NCBI GenBank assembly: GCA_036505615.1
Contig: DASXTB010000389.1
Span: 1 to 9,063 of the forward strand
From: DASXTB01 sp036505615
GTDB taxonomy: Bacteria; Acidobacteriota; UBA6911; JACQSX01
Length of the DNA: 9,063 nt
Direction of reading: 5' to 3'
The notes beneath the pieces are model-generated. The model searched no databases. It had not been told where the DNA came from and saw only the letters and a program-made list of their open reading frames with translations. Shown here one piece after another: positions 1 to 6,161 of the stretch. A program made the position numbers and the translations under genes. Positions within the stretch are counted from its first letter, which is position 1. Each line of letters begins with the position of its first letter.

Positions 1-360
1 TTCAACGCGCTTGTAGAAGAGATTCACCCCGTGAGTTTCTACCATTGCCTCAACTTCGCTGCTTTCGGGAAAGTAAACCTTTACAGCTATTCCGTATTTT
101 TCACGAGTCCTCTGTATCAACGCGTAAGTTTCATCCGGAAGCCTGCCGGTATCAAGTGTGAAAACCTGTGTTTTGGGATCAAGCCGCAGGATCATGTCCA
201 AGAGAGCCATATCCTCCAGGCCGAAACTGCAGGAGAACGAAATCCTATTTGCGAATTGGTTGAATGCCCATTGCAACAATTCCTCGGGCGATTTTGACTC
301 AAAAAGATCATTTAACTCTTCAATCTGTGCGGACTGAAAATATTCGATGGGAACCTCCAA
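1..360 (-). CDS. cysH: Phosphoadenylyl-/adenylyl-sulfate reductase (CysH), N-terminal 120 residues, cut by the window edge
   Basis: Enzymes of this family reduce PAPS or APS to sulfite with thioredoxin or glutathione in cytoplasmic sulfate assimilation. The reverse-strand frame shows the family hallmarks: the nucleotide-binding segment SFSCSFGLEDMALLDMI (about residues 32-48), then FTLDTGRLPDETY (about 57-69), then KYGI..KVYFPES and HGVNLFY near the cut. The C-terminal Cys motif that would separate APS-type (iron-sulfur) from PAPS-type enzymes lies beyond base 1, so the substrate is undecided. The start is TTG at 358-360: an in-frame TGA (361-363) lies immediately upstream, a GGAG stands 8 nt before the TTG, and the first in-frame ATG would fall inside the nucleotide-binding segment. 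The gene follows fcl after about 100 nt of potentially structured leader and may begin a separate sulfur operon. Confidence 0.9.
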   Translation of the reverse strand, partial: MEVPIEYFQSAQIEELNDLFESKSPEELLQWAFNQFANRISFSCSFGLEDMALLDMILRLDPKTQVFTLDTGRLPDETYALIQRTREKYGIAVKVYFPESSEVEAMVETHGVNLFYKRVE

Positions 361-363
361 TCA

Positions 364-460
364 AGGATCTCCAGAAAGTAGTATGACGCTTCCTTGTGGG
401 GACGGCTGACTTCAAGTGTCACCCACGTGACGGAATCGCCATTTGAAGTCTTGAGAACGC
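364..460 (-). promoter_or_regulatory. fcl-cysH intergenic leader with nested stem-loop and possible pseudoknot
   Basis: On the minus strand an outer 8-bp stem GACTTCAA/TTGAAGTC (443-450 with 408-415) encloses an inner hairpin GTCAC-GTGG-GTGAC (427-431 with 418-422). The loop GTGG can pair with CCAC (complement of 396-399) just downstream, giving a possible pseudoknot before the cysH ribosome binding site. No run of T follows, so it is not a standard intrinsic terminator. A cis-regulatory RNA is possible given the sulfur gene downstream, but I could not match it to a known SAM riboswitch class. Confidence 0.35.
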
Positions 461-1450
461 CTAAAACGCATTCATCCGAACTCCGTGTGGAGTATCGGCG
501 CGAGCCTCATACCAGTGAATGGTTCGCTTCAGCCCATCTTCAAAAGAAGTGGTGGCTCGAAAGCCAAAGAGCTGTTCGGCCTTGGTGATGTCCAGACATC
601 GACGGGGTTGGCCATCCGGTTTACTGCTATCCCACGCTATTGTCCCTTGAAAGCCGGTCAGCCGGGCAATCATTTCGGCCAGTTCGCGAGTGCATATCTC
701 CATGCCACAACCGAGATTAACTGGTTCGGAGCTGTTGTATCGCTCCGCAGCCAACGCTATGGCCACGGCGGCATCTTCAACGTAAAAGAATTCACGTGTC
801 GCCGAGCCTGTGCCCCAAGCCACCACAGTCTTGTCCCCCCGATGCTTCGCTTCGACCATTTTCCTAATAAGGGCGGGGATGACATGAGATGTCTCCAAAT
901 CGAAGTTATCTCGCGGACCGTATAGGTTAACAGGCAGAAGAAAAATGGAATTGAACCCATATTGTTGCCGATATGCTTGTGATTGGACCAAAAGCGTTTT
1001 CTTTGCCAAACCGTACGGAGCATTTGTTTCTTCAGGATAACCGTTCCACAGATCCTCTTCTTTGAACGGAACACGAGTGTATTTTGGGTAGGAGCAAACG
1101 GTCCCGACAGCCACAAATTTCTGAACACCTGCTCGCCAGGATTCGTGAAGAAGCTGAACTCCCATCATCAGATTGTCGTAAAAGAACTCGGCAGGTTTTT
1201 CCCGGTTGGCACCGATGCCTCCCACGTGCGCAGCCAAGTGAATAACTATGTCGGGCCGGGAGTCCGCAAGCAACTTCCTTATTATGTCCAGATACAGGAG
1301 GTTGTAATCGGTCTTGCGTGGAACAAATATGTTTTCGGCTCCACGCTGGCGAAGCGTTTCTATTACAAAGGAACCGAGAAAGCCGGCACCGCCCGTCACA
1401 CAAACATTCTTCCCTTGCCAAAACTTATCAGCATCTGGCCATGACTGCAT
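461..1450 (-). CDS. fcl: GDP-L-fucose synthase (GDP-4-keto-6-deoxy-D-mannose 3,5-epimerase/4-reductase)
   Basis: This cytoplasmic NADPH-dependent enzyme carries out the epimerisation and reduction that turn the Gmd product into GDP-L-fucose. The 329-residue protein has the extended-SDR nucleotide-binding motif GGAGFLG (20-26), HLAAHVGGI (71-79), the GTVCSYPK segment (116-123), catalytic YGLAK (Tyr146, Lys150) and SHVIPALIRK with His189. Cys119 and His189 match the epimerase acid/base pair of the family. The SDR Ser position is Thr117, a substitution I believe is common in one branch of the family. The chosen ATG (1448-1450) overlaps the gmd1 stop as TGATG, the usual sign of translational coupling, with GGAG about 11 nt upstream. 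A start 16 codons earlier (1498) is open but would lie inside gmd1. The length is slightly above the usual 310-320 because of a 12-residue N-terminal extension before the Rossmann strand. Confidence 0.95.
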   Translation of the reverse strand: MQSWPDADKFWQGKNVCVTGGAGFLGSFVIETLRQRGAENIFVPRKTDYNLLYLDIIRKLLADSRPDIVIHLAAHVGGIGANREKPAEFFYDNLMMGVQLLHESWRAGVQKFVAVGTVCSYPKYTRVPFKEEDLWNGYPEETNAPYGLAKKTLLVQSQAYRQQYGFNSIFLLPVNLYGPRDNFDLETSHVIPALIRKMVEAKHRGDKTVVAWGTGSATREFFYVEDAAVAIALAAERYNSSEPVNLGCGMEICTRELAEMIARLTGFQGTIAWDSSKPDGQPRRCLDITKAEQLFGFRATTSFEDGLKRTIHWYEARADTPHGVRMNAF

Positions 1451-2526
1451 CAGTGCGAAATCTCCATTCCAATGAGCTGTTTGTCGGCAGCGTGCCAACC
1501 GTCGAACCTCTCCTGCAGGATCCGACGCCCTTCTCCCGGAGAATCGTGGCCTGCAAGTTCCAAATCTGCATCAACCATAATCCGGACAAGATCACGAAAG
1601 CGGATCCTTGCTTCCCATCCGAGTTCCTTGCGGGCTTTTGTCGTGTCCGCCGACAGGCAATCGACTTCTGTCGGACGCATATATCTCGGATCTTCTCTTA
1701 GATACTTCCTCCAGTCCATCCTTGCGTACCCAAAACCCTCTTCCAAGAATTCTCCGACAGAGTGCGTCTCGCCGGTGCCGATCACGTAATCGTCCGAATT
1801 GTCCTGCTGGAGCATCAGCCACATAGCTTCTACATATTCCGGCGCATATCCCCAATCCCGCTTGGCTCTCAAGTTTCCCAAATACAGATACTCCTGTTTG
1901 CCGGAAACAATCGCTGCAATCGCGCGAGTGATTTTCCGACTTACAAACGTTTCTCCGCGACGAGGGGACTCGTGATTGAACAAGATTCCATTACAAGCGA
2001 AGACGTTATATCCCTCTCTGTAATTTCGCGTCATCCAGTAAGAGTAGAGTTTGGCTGCTGCATATGGGCTGCGCGGCTCGAAGTGGCTTTTTTCGTTCTG
2101 CGGTGCTGGCGCGCTTCCAAACATTTCGCTGGACGATGCTTGGTAAAAACGAGTTCGAATTTTACTCTTTCGAATGGATTCCAAAATTCGAATCGTTCCG
2201 AGACCGGTGACGTCGCCGGTATATTCAGGCAGATCGAAACTGACCCGAACGTGACTCTGCGCTGCCAAATTATAGATTTCATCCGGTTGAACAGCATAGA
2301 TCAGATCCAGCAAGTTTCCCGGCATCGCGAGATCCCCATAGTGGAGGTAAAGAGGCACACCCTGAGTCTCGTGCGTGTCTCGATAGAGATGATCGATGCG
2401 TCTTGTGTTGAATGTACTGGCACGGCGAATGACTCCATGCACTTCATATCGCTTCGATAGCAAAAGCTCCGCAAGATAGGAACCGTCCTGGCCTGTGATT
2501 CCTGTTATCAGTGCCTTTCTTGTCAT
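1450..2526 (-). CDS. gmd: GDP-mannose 4,6-dehydratase (copy 1, fcl-linked)
   Basis: Gmd converts GDP-D-mannose to GDP-4-keto-6-deoxy-D-mannose using bound NADP+, the first step towards GDP-L-fucose and related deoxyhexoses. The 358-residue protein has GITGQDGSYLAE at the N-terminus (GxxGxxG at 9-15), RRAST and RIDHLY, YNLAAQSHV (85-93), the active-site segment QASSSEMFG (129-137, with Ser/Glu), YAAAK (Tyr155, Lys159) and NHESPRRGETFVSRKI, which is diagnostic for Gmd. Its length is within the usual range of about 345-375. It is coupled to fcl by a one-base TGATG overlap, so the two steps are made together. The ATG at 2524-2526 has no convincing Shine-Dalgarno sequence, and a 7-bp inverted repeat sits just upstream. 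It differs clearly from the second gmd in this window and looks like a member of another subfamily, not a recent duplicate. Confidence 0.97.
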   Translation of the reverse strand: MTRKALITGITGQDGSYLAELLLSKRYEVHGVIRRASTFNTRRIDHLYRDTHETQGVPLYLHYGDLAMPGNLLDLIYAVQPDEIYNLAAQSHVRVSFDLPEYTGDVTGLGTIRILESIRKSKIRTRFYQASSSEMFGSAPAPQNEKSHFEPRSPYAAAKLYSYWMTRNYREGYNVFACNGILFNHESPRRGETFVSRKITRAIAAIVSGKQEYLYLGNLRAKRDWGYAPEYVEAMWLMLQQDNSDDYVIGTGETHSVGEFLEEGFGYARMDWRKYLREDPRYMRPTEVDCLSADTTKARKELGWEARIRFRDLVRIMVDADLELAGHDSPGEGRRILQERFDGWHAADKQLIGMEISH

Positions 2527-2576
2527 GAGATTAAGGCAACGGGGTTCTGCAAGAGGCCTTAACTAACCGGGAAAAC
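2527..2576 (-). other. wzz-gmd1 spacer with 7-bp inverted repeat
   Basis: The 50-bp gap contains TTAAGGC (2531-2537) and GCCTTAA (2556-2562), able to form a 7-bp stem with an 18-nt loop ending four bases before the gmd1 start codon. There is no following T-run, so it is unlikely to terminate. It could limit ribosome access to gmd1. This rests on the visible complementarity only. Confidence 0.3.
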
Positions 2577-4307
2577 CTAAGCGGGGCGCTCACGGAACCG
2601 GGCATGGACCAAACAGCCAAAAAGAAGCGCAAGGCTGAAAAAAATCAAGGTCAAAAGGCCGTACAGCAGAAAGGACGCAAGAGACACAGCACGCTGCGAC
2701 GTGATAGTAACTGGATTGGTAACAGTATACAAAACGGTCTGTGGATTCAGGTTCTGGGCAGAGATTTCTTGATAGATTGCGTTTACTTGGTCTAGGGATT
2801 CCAAAATTGCGTTCAGCGCCTTTTCTGCATTGGTTTTGACGGTTGCGGCTGCTTGCGTTGCGGCTGCGGATTGGCCCGATGCTTTTGCACCGAAACCCTT
2901 AACGGCGGTCAAAACGTCCTTGTAATATGTGACTTCCTTGTCCAGAGAGACGTTGGTTAATCCTTCAGCGATGATTTTTTCGGTGATGTCCTGGCGGAAT
3001 TTTATGTCGTTGTTTTTGTTGGACATCTCTACCAGTCGATCCAGGAAAGACTCTCCGAACTGTGGAATTAATGCGGGCACAGAGCCCCCACCCCCGAATG
3101 GGGTTCCATTCCCCGTTGTGCTGCCAGCCCTGGATTCAGGAGCCATCATCGCCCCTTTCTCCTGCACGTATTGGTGGAGGGCAGCTTGCAACGTTTTGAC
3201 CTTTCCCAGTGCCTCCTGCTGGTCAAGTTGGGTCTGAGCCAGCCTCCTTTCAAGATACATTGTCGCGGCCCGCGGGTCCTTCAAAAGCCCGTAAGTTCGG
3301 ATTTCCCCCATCAGGGGCTCCAGCCCAAATCGGCGAACATCCTCCAAATTGACTCGAACTTCCGCTAGGGAAATCCGCTGCCGACCAGTACGCATTACCG
3401 TCGCTCCTGGAAGCTTGGACAGGGAATCGATGTTCTCTAAAATCCTGTTGATCTTGGATCGGAGGATGTCGACTGCGATAATGTAATCTTCAGCTTCGAT
3501 GAATTCCTTCTGAATTATGTTTCGGGAGTACACAGGAACCCGGTATTTAAGGGCGCCTTTGCGCTGGTCCGCGTTTTGCGCCCAAGTGGCAAGAATGTCG
3601 TTTAGGACTTTGTTCACCAAGGAAGACGGCATTGAGACTGTCTGCTCATCTCGGACAAGATTGAGGGCATACGCAGAGGTACTCATACTTTCGCGTTTCT
3701 TTTGGAATTCTTTCTCAATTCGCTCGCGGTCGACAGGGGTCAGCTTGATGTCGGAGAGCTTGGCTTGGTATTCGCGCTCCAGCATCTCCAGGTCGCGGTT
3801 GGATTCCAGAACGAAGACAGAATTCTTAAATGCTTCGAAGGATGTGTAGCGTTTCAAGTCATTGGCTTCGAAAACCTGACTCAATACAGGAGTGGATACA
3901 ATCTCGGCACTGCTGAACTTGATTCCGTTGGGATACTCGCCTTTGTCGACTCCTTCAAAGTCCAGGCGGAAGCGCAAAGATGCCATGCGATGGGTCGGCG
4001 CCACAAGGTACGCGATCAGGCCCCCAATCAAGAGGAGCGTGATGATGGCAATCAGAGAGACCTTGATTACGTTTCCGTACCCTTTGAGCGTTTGGACGAT
4101 GGGAGCGAGAGAAAACGTGTCTTCCTGTTCGACGTAATAGTCCGGTTCGTGGTGTTCAGGCTCGCGGCGGATGTAGGCCGGAGGCGGAACCGATTGCGGA
4201 TTGCGGCTTGCGGATTGCGGATTATCCGAATGGGGAATGCGGAATTCGGATTGCGGATTTTCCGATTGTGGATTTTCCGATTGCGGATTGAGGATTGGGT
4301 TTTTCAT
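2577..4307 (-). CDS. Wzz-like polysaccharide chain-length determinant / co-polymerase, with repeat-encoded N-terminus
   Basis: The 576-residue inner-membrane protein has the polysaccharide co-polymerase layout: a cytoplasmic N-terminus, a first membrane helix at about 82-103 (VSLIAIITLLLIGGLIAYLV), a large polar, helix-rich extracytoplasmic domain, a Pro-containing segment (NPVTITS) and a second membrane helix at about 543-566 before a short basic tail. No Walker motifs or tyrosine kinase domain follow. Such proteins control the length of exported polysaccharide. I call it Wzz-like from topology and context, since the middle domain shows no motif I can name. Residues 1-40 are Asn-Pro-Gln-Ser repeats encoded by a GCGGATT-type array (4191-4299). 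I see no in-frame ATG, GTG or TTG between the start at 4305-4307 and the first membrane helix, so the repeat peptide is probably translated. AGAAGG lies about 10 nt upstream. The start overlaps, as ATGA, the stop of a regulator remnant. Confidence 0.8.
   Translation of the reverse strand: MKNPILNPQSENPQSENPQSEFRIPHSDNPQSASRNPQSVPPPAYIRREPEHHEPDYYVEQEDTFSLAPIVQTLKGYGNVIKVSLIAIITLLLIGGLIAYLVAPTHRMASLRFRLDFEGVDKGEYPNGIKFSSAEIVSTPVLSQVFEANDLKRYTSFEAFKNSVFVLESNRDLEMLEREYQAKLSDIKLTPVDRERIEKEFQKKRESMSTSAYALNLVRDEQTVSMPSSLVNKVLNDILATWAQNADQRKGALKYRVPVYSRNIIQKEFIEAEDYIIAVDILRSKINRILENIDSLSKLPGATVMRTGRQRISLAEVRVNLEDVRRFGLEPLMGEIRTYGLLKDPRAATMYLERRLAQTQLDQQEALGKVKTLQAALHQYVQEKGAMMAPESRAGSTTGNGTPFGGGGSVPALIPQFGESFLDRLVEMSNKNNDIKFRQDITEKIIAEGLTNVSLDKEVTYYKDVLTAVKGFGAKASGQSAAATQAAATVKTNAEKALNAILESLDQVNAIYQEISAQNLNPQTVLYTVTNPVTITSQRAVSLASFLLYGLLTLIFFSLALLFGCLVHARFRERPA
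4191..4299. repeat. GCGGATT-type heptamer array A (inside the wzz 5' end)
   Basis: Degenerate tandem heptamers (GCGGATT, GCGGCTT and variants, interrupted by TTCCGAT spacers) fill the first 36 or so codons of wzz. The array stays open in the wzz frame. Similar arrays occur at 5351-5386, 6540-6647 and 7408-7515. Confidence 0.85.
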
Positions 4308-4356
4308 AAAAATGAAACCTTCTCTTTTGGTGTTTTTAAATTGTGTAAGCGCTTTT
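4304..4356 (-). pseudogene. 3'-terminal remnant of a regulator gene homologous to the one at 5390-6001
   Basis: The minus strand reads KRLHNLKTPKEKVSFL-stop, against KRLLNLKIPKEKVSFL-stop at the end of the intact regulator. The two 56-bp segments (4301-4356 and 5387-5442) differ at 6 positions. Four of these are silent in the regulator frame, which suggests both were once translated under selection. The remnant's TGA overlaps the wzz ATG as ATGA, exactly as the intact regulator's stop overlaps MNT1. Upstream (4357 onward) the homology stops and an octamer repeat begins. Confidence 0.75.
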
Positions 4357-4366
4357 CAAAGCTCAG

Positions 4367-4411
4367 CGCAAAGGCGCAACGTAAAGACGCAACGCCGCAA
4401 AGACGCAAAGG
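4367..4411. repeat. CGCAAAGR octamer run
   Basis: Five near-copies of an octamer (CGCAAAGG, CGCAACGT, then after 5 nt CGCAACGC, CGCAAAGA, CGCAAAGG) lie between the HEPN1 stop and the regulator remnant. Two more units occur at 6162-6177, next to the GTCGAAR array. It fills the short HEPN1-wzz gap, in which I see no gene. Confidence 0.7.
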
Positions 4412-4416
4412 CTGTT

Positions 4417-4875
4417 TCAAAGTTTGGCGTCTATTTTGTTTGGATTATTGTTGATCCAGTTCAGCAGGACATCCAGGACTCTTTCGATGTCTTTGAGTTC
4501 ATTGGTGCAAATTTCCCACAGTTCGCGATGCGATACCTCGTCGTAGAAGTGGACCATCCGGTTTCGGTAGCCGGCCAGTTTTCTCAATATCTTACTCGCG
4601 GTTTCATCCAGCACGCCTGCATCCCTCAACACTTCGGCAATCTGCTTGTATTCGGCGGCGGCTTTGCCAAATCCCCTCGCGCCGATGTGCCGGCCCAGGT
4701 CCAGTAATGCTTCCAGCGCTCTTCTCAGATAGGACTCCGCTGAGGCGACATTTCTCGGATCTGCCTGAAATGCTTCCAAGGAACTCAGGGGAAGCGAGCC
4801 GATATCGCTTAACATCTGCCGAATCAGTGAAACCCTGGCGACGATGATTTTGCTGCGGAGCCGGCCCGGGGTCAC
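4417..4875 (-). CDS. hepT: HEPN-domain toxin of HepT/DUF86 type (HEPN1)
   Basis: The 152-residue all-helical protein carries YRNRMVHFYDEV, in which Arg104, His109 and Tyr111 form the RX4HXY motif of HepT-like HEPN ribonucleases. In studied HepT-MntA (type VII) systems the Arg/His pair is needed for RNA cleavage, and the partner nucleotidyltransferase silences the toxin by adding AMP to the Tyr. All three key residues are present, so the toxin looks intact. The start is GTG at 4873-4875, overlapping the MNT1 stop as GTGA. The tight coupling and antitoxin-first order fit a functional pair. GAGG lies about 10 nt before the start. The pair is inserted in a polysaccharide operon, so it would be co-transcribed with the regulator upstream and possibly with wzz downstream. 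Target RNA is unknown. Confidence 0.87.
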   Translation of the reverse strand: MTPGRLRSKIIVARVSLIRQMLSDIGSLPLSSLEAFQADPRNVASAESYLRRALEALLDLGRHIGARGFGKAAAEYKQIAEVLRDAGVLDETASKILRKLAGYRNRMVHFYDEVSHRELWEICTNELKDIERVLDVLLNWINNNPNKIDAKL

Positions 4876-5393
4876 CGGCCGGCCGCCTCGAGCACCTGGC
4901 GCCGCCTTTCATATTCAAAAGGCGCCAGATCAGCGGCCCGCCGCAACACGTACAACTCATATTCAGCCTGGCTGTCGGGATCACCACAGTAAAGCAACTC
5001 ACCTTTGATGATATCCAGCGCAAGAAACGGGTCGGCTTCCTGCAAAATGACCAGGTCCACTCGAGCAACCCCCAATAAATCCTCCAGAGCAATCGCCAGC
5101 TCCACCCGTTCCCGGGCGCTCAGCCTGCTGCCTCTGCGAAGCTGCACACCAATATCTACATCTGATTCTTCGGCAGCCGATTTTCGCGGACCTTCACAAT
5201 TCTCTCCGCCGTCATCCAATCCCTTCGCTACCCTTCGGTAAATTTCCCGGGCGCGACTTCCAAAGACATAGATGGCGTCGATGCCGCTTACTGTTAGTTT
5301 GCGCCCATCCGCCGACCGCGACAGTTTAACCACAGAGGACTCCAAGGGTATTTCGGATTGCGGATTGGGGATTTCGGACTGCGGATTTTTCAT
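4872..5393 (-). CDS. mntA: MntA-type minimal nucleotidyltransferase antitoxin (MNT1) with enlarged active-site loop
   Basis: This is the predicted AMP-transferase antitoxin of HEPN1. The 173-residue protein shows VFGSRAR (43-49), SDVDIGV (77-83, with Asp78/Asp80) and ARVDLVIL (third acid Asp113), the catalytic set of the polymerase-beta-like fold. The C-terminal GELLYCGDPDSQAEYE is typical of this family. The spacing from Gly-Ser to DxD is 31 residues, where the family norm is 10 (GSX10DXD), so about 21 residues have been added in the loop. Residues 1-16 (MKNPQSEIPNPQSEIP) are encoded by heptamer repeats. The ATG at 5391-5393 overlaps the regulator stop as ATGA. A GTG at 5331-5333 (Val21), preceded by GGAG with 6-nt spacing, is a credible ancestral or alternative start and would remove the repeat peptide. 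Confidence 0.86.
   Translation of the reverse strand: MKNPQSEIPNPQSEIPLESSVVKLSRSADGRKLTVSGIDAIYVFGSRAREIYRRVAKGLDDGGENCEGPRKSAAEESDVDIGVQLRRGSRLSARERVELAIALEDLLGVARVDLVILQEADPFLALDIIKGELLYCGDPDSQAEYELYVLRRAADLAPFEYERRRQVLEAAGR
5351..5386. repeat. GCGGATT-type heptamer array B (inside the MNT1 5' end)
   Basis: A short run of GCGGATT, GGGGATT and GACTGCGGATT variants encodes the first 14 or so residues of MNT1. With the 56-bp duplicated segment that follows (5387-5442), it mirrors the wzz 5' end, so the pair MNT1-HEPN1 lies between two similar junctions. Confidence 0.75.
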
Positions 5394-5442
5394 AAAAATG
5401 AAACTTTTTCTTTGGGTATTTTCAAATTGAGTAAGCGCTTTT
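5387..5442. repeat. 56-bp imperfect direct repeat, partner of 4301-4356
   Basis: This segment holds the last 16 codons of the regulator and the MNT1 start codon. It matches 4301-4356 at 50 of 56 positions by direct comparison, in the same orientation. The two copies bracket the MNT1-HEPN1 pair and are about 1.1 kb apart. Confidence 0.85.
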
Positions 5443-6001
5443 GGATGTCTTTGGATTTTCTGAAGGTCATCACCACGACCCGGTCGAAGGTGCGAAGTGT
5501 CTCTTCCAGGCTTAGGTCCTCAGGAGAAGCTACAAGGCGACCGAAGAACTTTTGGCCGTCTTTGTGGTCGTCGACCACACCGATCAATTCAAAAGCGGAG
5601 TCATTTAACGTAATGTAGGCGATTTCGGCGACGTCGCCGGCGCCGTAGAAGATGATTTTCTGGCGGATATTGTTGCCGTCGCCGTCGGAAAGCGCCAGGG
5701 CATCCAGGCTGCTGCGAATCTTTTCTCTAGTCTCCGTGTAAAGGTGAATTGTGTTCTCCAGATACGCGATCGAAAGGCGCGTTTTTTCGGCGATCCCTCG
5801 GGGCGTCAGCAGATATTGTACTCGTCCTCCATGGATGGCTCCACTGGTTTTGACGTAGCCTTTCTTGACCAGGCGCTTAATTAAGAGGTTGGTCAAGCCG
5901 AGCGCGATGCCAAGCTCTCTGGAGAGGGAACGCTGGCTTAGCGGTTTTCCGGAGTGGATCTCAGAAAGGATTTTGTAGGAGTGGTGGTCGTGGTTGTCCA
6001 C
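5390..6001 (-). CDS. Winged-helix (MarR-type) regulator fused to a Rossmann-like domain, polysaccharide-locus type
   Basis: The 203-residue protein has an N-terminal winged helix (about 8-75: LSQRSLSRELGIALGLTNLL, then KRLVKKGYVKT and YLLTPRGIAEKT), resembling MarR-type regulators associated with exopolysaccharide loci. A linker helix follows (about 76-102). The C-terminal part (about 114-203) is Rossmann-like with IIFYGAGDVAE (GxGxxxE, 116-126), LIGVVDD and VVVMTF, like nucleotide- or CoA-binding domains of sugar-modifying enzymes. A DNA-binding domain plus a Rossmann sensor suggests control of the operon by a nucleotide or nucleotide-sugar ligand. The start is GTG at 5999-6001. It lacks a Shine-Dalgarno sequence, because the GTCGAAR array begins 6 bases upstream, so the true start is not certain. 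The stop overlaps the MNT1 ATG by 4 nt. A diverged remnant of the same gene end lies before wzz. Confidence 0.8.
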   Translation of the reverse strand: MDNHDHHSYKILSEIHSGKPLSQRSLSRELGIALGLTNLLIKRLVKKGYVKTSGAIHGGRVQYLLTPRGIAEKTRLSIAYLENTIHLYTETREKIRSSLDALALSDGDGNNIRQKIIFYGAGDVAEIAYITLNDSAFELIGVVDDHKDGQKFFGRLVASPEDLSLEETLRTFDRVVVMTFRKSKDIQKRLLNLKIPKEKVSFL

Positions 6002-6007
6002 TTTAAA

Positions 6008-6161
6008 GTCGAAAGTCCAAAGTCGAAGGTCGAAAGTCCAAATTCGAAGGTCGAAAGTCGAAAGTCGAAGGTCGAAGGTCTTAAGTCGAAGGTCGAAAGT
6101 CTAAAGTCGAAGGCCGAAAGTCTAAAGTCGAAGGTCGAAAGTCCAAAGTTGAAGGTCGAAA
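6008..6161. repeat. GTCGAAR heptamer array: seven 21-bp units plus a partial
   Basis: Seven successive 21-bp units (6008-6154), each three heptamers of the form GTCGAAA GTCCAAA GTCGAAG, are followed by a partial GTCGAAA (6155-6161). Units differ by one to four bases. The array ends 6 bases from the regulator start codon. It opens reading frames on both strands (a Ser-Lys-Val-Glu heptapeptide repeat on the plus strand), which I regard as non-coding. Confidence 0.95.

Noticed and set aside
361..460. Known SAM riboswitch ahead of cysH
   Set aside because: I could not place the conserved core of SAM-I, SAM-II or SAM-IV on the sequence, so it is only reported as an unclassified structured leader.
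1451..1498. Upstream start for fcl at 1498, adding 16 residues
   Set aside because: It lies within gmd1, while the ATG at 1450 overlaps the gmd1 stop as TGATG with a ribosome site and matches the family N-terminus better.
1762..2460. Plus-strand open frame of 232 codons opposite gmd1
   Set aside because: It is a shadow of the well-supported gmd1 gene and shows no recognisable domain. The same applies to the other plus-strand frames opposite fcl, wzz and gmd2.
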